Shown here in pieces: positions 59,468 to 64,000 of a DNA stretch of 64,000 nucleotides. The notes beneath the pieces are model-generated. The model did not search any database. It saw only the letters and a list, made by a program, of their open reading frames with translations, and was not told the DNA's origin. Location of the stretch: contig NCGY01000004.1 in the NCBI GenBank assembly GCA_002281775.1, forward strand, positions 1 through 64,000, in the 5' to 3' direction. A program made the position numbers and the translations under genes. Position 1 is the stretch's first letter. Every line of letters begins with the position of its first letter. Source of the DNA: Hydrogenophilales bacterium 16-64-46 (lineage in GTDB: Bacteria; Pseudomonadota; Gammaproteobacteria; Burkholderiales; Thiobacillaceae).

Positions 59468-59630
59468 GCCAGCCGGGGCGTTGCGCGGGCGCAACCCGCC
59501 GGTAAATTTACCTTTGGCGGCTGCGCAACTTTTGGGCGCAGGGGGCAGGGCAGGTACAATTCTCACGTTCGCGGCAGGGCAATCCATGCGGCGCTTGATT
59601 GATTTCATTACACACAACGGGAGTTTCACC

Positions 59631-60899
59631 ATGAAACGTACACAGGCGGTATGGCTGCTGGCAGGTCTGGCGGCACTGGGCGGGTCGGCAGCGAGTGCGG
59701 CCGAAATGCCCGAGCGCGAACTGGGCCTGCTGTTCGGCGGCGGCTGGGCGGATGAAGACCTGGTCGGCGGCAAGGACAGCGAGGTCAACCCCTTGTTCGG
59801 CCTGCGCTATGGCCAGCGTCTGAACGATAGCTACAACCTGTTTGGCGATCTGGTGTACGGCCCGTATGACGGCAATCGTGCCGGTGTGGGCGATGCCGAC
59901 GTGACCACGCTGCGCGGGGGTCTTGAATGGCTGTTCTCCAAGCAGCAGCGTTACAACTGGTTCCTCTCCGGTGGCCTGGGCCTGATGAACGTCGACACTG
60001 ACGGCAGCATCGACTTCACGCGCCCCATGGCCTCGCTGGGCGTCGGCCAGGCTTGGGAAGTGGGCGTCAATGACGCCTTCCGCTGGGAAGTGCGCGCTGA
60101 TCAGTCCTTCGGGAACGACGACCTGCCGAATGCCGGCCTCACCAATTTCCAGGCGCTGCTGGGCTATTCCTGGGGCCTGGGCGCACCGCTCGACTCCGAC
60201 GGCGACGGCGTCGCCAACCGGATTGACCAGTGTCCCGACACCCCCAAGGGTGCCAAGGTGGACGTCAAGGGCTGCCCTATCGACAGCGACGGCGACGGCG
60301 TGTTCGACGGCCTCGACAAGTGCCCCGATACGCCAGCCGGCGTGAAGGTCAACCCTGATGGTTGCCCGGTCGACGGCGACGGAGACGGTATCGCGGACTA
60401 CCAGGACAAGTGCCCGACCGTGCCCGCACCGGGTACCCCCGATGGCTGCCCGCCCGATAGCGACGGTGATGGTGTGATCGACGCCAACGACGCCTGCCCG
60501 ACCGTGCCGGCCCCCGGCACAGCCGACGGCTGCCCGCCCAAGCCTGTCGAGGCCGCACCGGCCAAGCTGACGCTGGAAGGCGTGAATTTCGACAATGACA
60601 GTGCCAAGCTGCTGCCCGAATCCATCGTGATTCTGGACGCCGCCGCCGACACCCTCAAGCAATGGGGCGAGGTGAAGGTTGAAGTTTCCGGCTATACCGA
60701 TTCGGTCAGCTCGGAAGAATACAATCTGGACCTGTCGCAACGCCGTGCCGAAACCGTGCGTGCCTACCTCATCGACAAGGGCATCGCGGCCGAGCGTCTG
60801 ACCGCCAAGGGCTACGGCGAAGCCAGCCCGGTGGCTGACAACGACACTGCCGAAGGCCGCGCCAAGAATCGTCGTGTGGAGCTGGTGCCGCAGCAGTAA
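59631..60899 (+). CDS. OmpA-family outer-membrane protein with thrombospondin type 3 repeats
   Basis: A 422-aa porin-like protein. A signal peptide (WLLAGLAALGGSAASA) is followed by a beta-barrel-like domain of about 170 residues. Four calcium-binding TSP3 repeats come next (DSDGDGVANRIDQCPDTP and similar, about 193-300). The C-terminal OmpA peptidoglycan-binding domain has GVNFDNDSAKL, YTDSVSSEEYNLDLSQRRA and NRRVELVPQQ. It anchors the outer membrane to the wall. An AT-poor 160-base gap upstream holds its promoter, not identified. A clear terminator follows. Confidence 0.94.
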   Translation: MKRTQAVWLLAGLAALGGSAASAAEMPERELGLLFGGGWADEDLVGGKDSEVNPLFGLRYGQRLNDSYNLFGDLVYGPYDGNRAGVGDADVTTLRGGLEWLFSKQQRYNWFLSGGLGLMNVDTDGSIDFTRPMASLGVGQAWEVGVNDAFRWEVRADQSFGNDDLPNAGLTNFQALLGYSWGLGAPLDSDGDGVANRIDQCPDTPKGAKVDVKGCPIDSDGDGVFDGLDKCPDTPAGVKVNPDGCPVDGDGDGIADYQDKCPTVPAPGTPDGCPPDSDGDGVIDANDACPTVPAPGTADGCPPKPVEAAPAKLTLEGVNFDNDSAKLLPESIVILDAAADTLKQWGEVKVEVSGYTDSVSSEEYNLDLSQRRAETVRAYLIDKGIAAERLTAKGYGEASPVADNDTAEGRAKNRRVELVPQQ

Positions 60900-60920
60900 G
60901 CGACATCCATCCGACAGCAA

Positions 60921-60948
60921 AAGGGCACCGCAAGGTGCCCTTTTTTAT
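60921..60948 (+). terminator. Rho-independent terminator after the OmpA gene
   Basis: AAGGGCACC (60921-60929) pairs with GGTGCCCTT (60934-60942) around GCAA and is followed by TTTT, a strong intrinsic terminator. Confidence 0.9.
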
Positions 60949-61000
60949 GTGCGCCCGGCACGGGCGCACTCTTGTGTGAGTTCCCCATTCCCCGTCGGGA

Positions 61001-63754
61001 TCAGTGCGCGGCTTCCCAGTTGGGGCCTGTCCCCACACCCACCAAAAGCGGCACCTTGAGTTCGGCGACGTTGCACATGCGTGCGGGCAGTTCCGCGCGC
61101 ACCCGGTCGAGCTCGGCTTCCGGCACTTCGAGGATGAGCTCGTCGTGAACCTGGAGCAGCAGTTTGCTCGCGAGGCCCTCGGCATCGAGCCAGCCCTGCA
61201 CCGCAATCATCGCCAGCTTGATGAGATCGGCCGCCGTGCCCTGCATGGGCGCGTTGATCGCGGCACGCTCGGCACCCTGGCGGCGCGCTGGGTTTTTGGC
61301 GTTGATCTCGGGCAGGTACAGCCGCCGGCCGAACACGGTTTCGACGTAGCCCTGGCTGCGGGCGGCTTCACGCGTGCGCTGCATGTAATCGGCCACACCG
61401 GGGTAACGCGCAAAGTAGCGGTCGATATAGGCCTGTGCGGCGCTGCGTTCCAGGTTGAGCTGGGCCGCCAGGCCAAAGGCCGACATGCCGTAGATGAGGC
61501 CGAAGTTGATCACCTTGGCCATGCGGCGCTGGTCGGCGATCACTTCGTCGAGCGGCACGCCGAACACTTCGGCGGCGGTGGCGGTGTGGATGTCGCGGCC
61601 TTCGGCAAAGGCGGTCAGGAGGCCGGCGTCGTCTGACAGGTGCGCCATGATGCGCAGTTCGATCTGCGAGTAGTCGGCCGACACCAGCACATGTCCGGGC
61701 GGCGCGATGAAGGCTTCGCGGATGCGGCGGCCCTCCAAGGTGCGCGCGGGGATGTTCTGCAGGTTGGGCTCGGAACTCGCGAGCCGCCCGGTGACGGCGG
61801 TGGCCTGCGAATAGCTGGTGTGCACGCGGCCGGTGCGCGGGTCGATCATCTGCGGCAGTTTGTCGGTGTAGGTCGACTTCAGCTTGGCCATGCCCCGGTA
61901 GTCGAGGATGGCGCGTGCAATGGGGTGGTCGAGCGCGAGTTGCTCCAGGGTGTCTTCGTCGGTCGAGGGTGCGCCGCCCGGCGTTTTCTTGATGACGGGC
62001 AGGCCTTTCTGGGTAAAGAGAATATCGCCTATCTGCTTGGGCGAGCCCAGGTTGAAGGGCTGGCCGGCTTCCTGATAGGCGCGCTGTTCCAGTTCGAGCA
62101 TTTTCTTGCCCAGCTCGCCGCTTTGTACGGCAAGCAGTTGCCGGTCGAGCAGGATGCCGTTGCGCTCCATGCGGAAGAGAATCTCGGCAACCGGCAGTTC
62201 GATCTGCCGGTAGACGAAATCGAGTGGACCAGAAGCGGCGATGGCGGGCGCGAGCGCGTCGCGTACGCGCAGCGTCACGTCGGCGTCCTCGGCGGCGTAT
62301 TCGGCGGCGCGTTCGATCGCGACTTCCTCGAAACCGATGCGCGCCGCGCCCTTGCCGGTCACATCGTCGTAGCTGAGGGTGGCGAGGCCCAGATGGCGCG
62401 TCGCCAGATTGCCGAGTTCGTGCGACTGGTGGGCTTCAAGCACATAGGACTGCAACAGCGTGTCGTCGACGATGCCTGCGAGCCGGATGCCGTGGTTGGC
62501 GAAAATGTGACGGTCGTATTTGAGGTGCTGGCCGACGATTTTCGGCGTGGTGTTTTCCAGAACTGGGCGCAGCTTGTCGAGTGCGGCGGCGCGGTCGAGC
62601 TGTTCCGGCGCGCCGGCATAGCGGTGTGCCAGCGGCAGGTAGGCGGCAACGCCTGCCTGGGTGGCAAAGGAGATACCGACCAGTTCGGCCTGCATGGGGT
62701 TGAGACCCGTGGTCTCGGTGTCGAGCGCAAAGCTCGGGGCGGCCGCGAGTTTGGCGATCCAGCGGTCGAGTGCCGCCGCGTCGAGGATCGTTTCGTAATG
62801 TGCACGGTGGTCGCCGCTGTCGTCCTGCTCGGGTGGCGTGATGCTGGCATCCTGGCCAGACGGCGCGGATTCGCCACGCGCGGCGGCGTCGAGGTCGCGC
62901 AGCCAGGTGCGGAATTCGTAGCGCGTGTAAAGCGCGCGCAATGCATCGGCGTCGGGTGCGCCGGGTTTCAGATCGTCGAGCGCAAACGGCAGGGCGACGT
63001 CGGTCTTGATCGTGAGCAGCACGCGGGCCTGCGGCAGCCAGTCACGCGCGTCGCGCAGGTTCTCGCCGACCACGCCTTTCACGCTGTCGGCCTCGGCGAC
63101 CAAATGATCCAGCGTGCCGTATTCGGCAAGCCATTTCACGGCGGTCTTGGGGCCGACCTTGGCGACGCCTGGCACGTTGTCGACGCTGTCGCCGATGAGC
63201 GTGAGGTAGTCGACGATGCGTTCGGGCGGTACGCCGAACTTGGCGGTTACGCCGGGGATGTCGAGCGTTTCCTCGCTCATGGTGTTGACCAGCGTGACGT
63301 GCTCGTCGACCAGTTGCGCCATGTCCTTGTCGCCGGTGGAGACGATGCTCTTGATGCCCGCGCGCGCGGCATCGACGACGAGCGTACCGATCACGTCGTC
63401 GGCCTCCACACCGTCTATCATCACCAGCGGCCAGCCTTCGGCGCGCACCGCCTCGTGCAGCGGTTCGATCTGGCTGCGGAGGTCGTCCGGCATCGGCGGC
63501 CGGTTGGCCTTGTAGTCGGGATAGAGATCGTCGCGGAAGGTCTTGCCCTTCGCGTCGAACACGCAGGCGATATAATCCGCCGGGTATTCCCGACGCAGCT
63601 TGCGCAGCATGGAGAGCACGCCGCGCAGCGCGTTGGTGGGCTCGCCCGCCGAGTTGCGCAGGTCGGGCAGGGCGTGAAATGCGCGGTACAGATACGACGA
63701 GCCGTCGACCAGCAAGAGGGTTTTTCCGGTCGGTTTGTTTTTGGAATCGTTCAC
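61001..63754 (-). CDS. polA: DNA polymerase I
   Basis: Replication and repair polymerase, 917 aa. The N-terminal 5'-3' exonuclease has LLLVDGSSYLYRAFHALP and DGVEADDVIGTL. The 3'-5' exonuclease keeps its acidic residues (FALDTETTGLNPM), so proofreading is probably active. The polymerase domain has VSADYSQIELRIMAHLS, FGLIYGMSAFGLA and the C motif VHDELILEVPE. It is divergent from the LOG-family gene, with only 14 bases between starts. Confidence 0.98.
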   Translation of the reverse strand: MNDSKNKPTGKTLLLVDGSSYLYRAFHALPDLRNSAGEPTNALRGVLSMLRKLRREYPADYIACVFDAKGKTFRDDLYPDYKANRPPMPDDLRSQIEPLHEAVRAEGWPLVMIDGVEADDVIGTLVVDAARAGIKSIVSTGDKDMAQLVDEHVTLVNTMSEETLDIPGVTAKFGVPPERIVDYLTLIGDSVDNVPGVAKVGPKTAVKWLAEYGTLDHLVAEADSVKGVVGENLRDARDWLPQARVLLTIKTDVALPFALDDLKPGAPDADALRALYTRYEFRTWLRDLDAAARGESAPSGQDASITPPEQDDSGDHRAHYETILDAAALDRWIAKLAAAPSFALDTETTGLNPMQAELVGISFATQAGVAAYLPLAHRYAGAPEQLDRAAALDKLRPVLENTTPKIVGQHLKYDRHIFANHGIRLAGIVDDTLLQSYVLEAHQSHELGNLATRHLGLATLSYDDVTGKGAARIGFEEVAIERAAEYAAEDADVTLRVRDALAPAIAASGPLDFVYRQIELPVAEILFRMERNGILLDRQLLAVQSGELGKKMLELEQRAYQEAGQPFNLGSPKQIGDILFTQKGLPVIKKTPGGAPSTDEDTLEQLALDHPIARAILDYRGMAKLKSTYTDKLPQMIDPRTGRVHTSYSQATAVTGRLASSEPNLQNIPARTLEGRRIREAFIAPPGHVLVSADYSQIELRIMAHLSDDAGLLTAFAEGRDIHTATAAEVFGVPLDEVIADQRRMAKVINFGLIYGMSAFGLAAQLNLERSAAQAYIDRYFARYPGVADYMQRTREAARSQGYVETVFGRRLYLPEINAKNPARRQGAERAAINAPMQGTAADLIKLAMIAVQGWLDAEGLASKLLLQVHDELILEVPEAELDRVRAELPARMCNVAELKVPLLVGVGTGPNWEAAH

Positions 63755-63768
63755 GAGGCGTTCGAAAA

Positions 63769-64000
63769 ATGCACTTGGATAAATTGCCGGAAAGCGCCGA
63801 TCCGACGCGTGCCGCCGAGATCAACTACTCGGCGCGCGAGTCGTGGCGGATGCTGGGGATTATGGCAGAGTTCGTCGAGGCGACCGAACGTCTGGCGAGC
63901 ATCCGCCCGGCGGTGTCGATCTTCGGCAGCGCCCGCACGCCGGCCGATCACGCCTACTACATGCTCACCGAAGACATCGCCCGACGCCTGTCCGACGCGG
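63769..64000 (+). CDS. LOG-family Rossmann-fold protein (3' partial)
   Basis: An open frame from the ATG at 63769 continues past the window end; 77 codons are visible. It starts MHLDKLPESADPTRAAEINY and has the Rossmann opening RPAVSIFGSARTPADHAYY typical of LOG/TIGR00730 proteins. These act as nucleotide 5'-monophosphate phosphoribohydrolases (nucleosidases). The catalytic PGGxGTxxE motif would lie beyond the window. Confidence 0.8.
   Translation, partial: MHLDKLPESADPTRAAEINYSARESWRMLGIMAEFVEATERLASIRPAVSIFGSARTPADHAYYMLTEDIARRLSDA

Overview
The window looks like a chromosomal segment of a chemolithotrophic sulfur-oxidising betaproteobacterium, most like Thiobacillus or its relatives. This is an inference from gene content: a complete reverse (oxidative) dissimilatory sulfite reductase locus dsrABEFHCMKLJOPNR plus cysG, a glnA / DUF4124-type gene / ntrB / ntrC cluster, high GC, and the betaproteobacterial-style dusB-fis-purH-purD block. 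No rRNA, tRNA or CRISPR array was seen.

Layout. (1) 1-11.6 kb: a giant RTX calcium-binding protein, truncated by the window start and interrupted by a one-base frameshift near 1842, followed by its type I secretion ABC transporter and membrane-fusion protein. A BrnT/BrnA toxin-antitoxin pair sits on the opposite strand between the two exporter genes. (2) 11.6-18.9 kb: mtgA, aroE and a rhodanese; then glnA behind a sigma-54 promoter with two NtrC-like boxes, a small periplasmic protein, ntrB and ntrC; then grxD with an IscR-like operator. (3) 18.9-21.8 kb: a compact four-gene cassette encoding a Tat-exported CxxC protein, a PqqD-like protein, an HPr-kinase-like protein and a nucleotidyltransferase. 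Its function is unknown. (4) 21.9-25.1 kb: hemA-prfA-prmC.

(5) 25.1-43.5 kb is the sulfur region. The rightward dsr operon encodes the sulfite reductase (DsrAB), the sulfur-relay proteins DsrEFH and DsrC, the membrane complex DsrMKJOP, the NAD(P)H-linked DsrL, siroheme amidation (DsrN), the IscA-like DsrR and siroheme synthase (CysG). Together they oxidise sulfur bound to DsrC to sulfite and pass electrons to the membrane and to NAD(P). Divergent from it is a leftward six-gene set: an unknown 83-aa protein, a protein with the Cas6/RAMP glycine-rich loop, a DsrC-like protein lacking the penultimate cysteine, a two-domain sulfurtransferase, an unknown 206-aa protein and a TauD-like dioxygenase. 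The intergenic region contains a perfect 19-bp inverted repeat.

(6) 43.5-49.9 kb: a possible kinase-fold protein, a KefB/YbaL-type antiporter, an OmpA-like protein, a probable relic of a chromosomal integron (attC, one decayed membrane-protein cassette, an attI-like junction and a possible integrase remnant), and a NarX/NarL-type two-component pair. (7) 49.9-64 kb: housekeeping genes including a class A penicillin-binding protein, hemF, tsaC, purD, purH, fis, dusB, mscL, an OmpA protein, polA and the start of a LOG-family gene.
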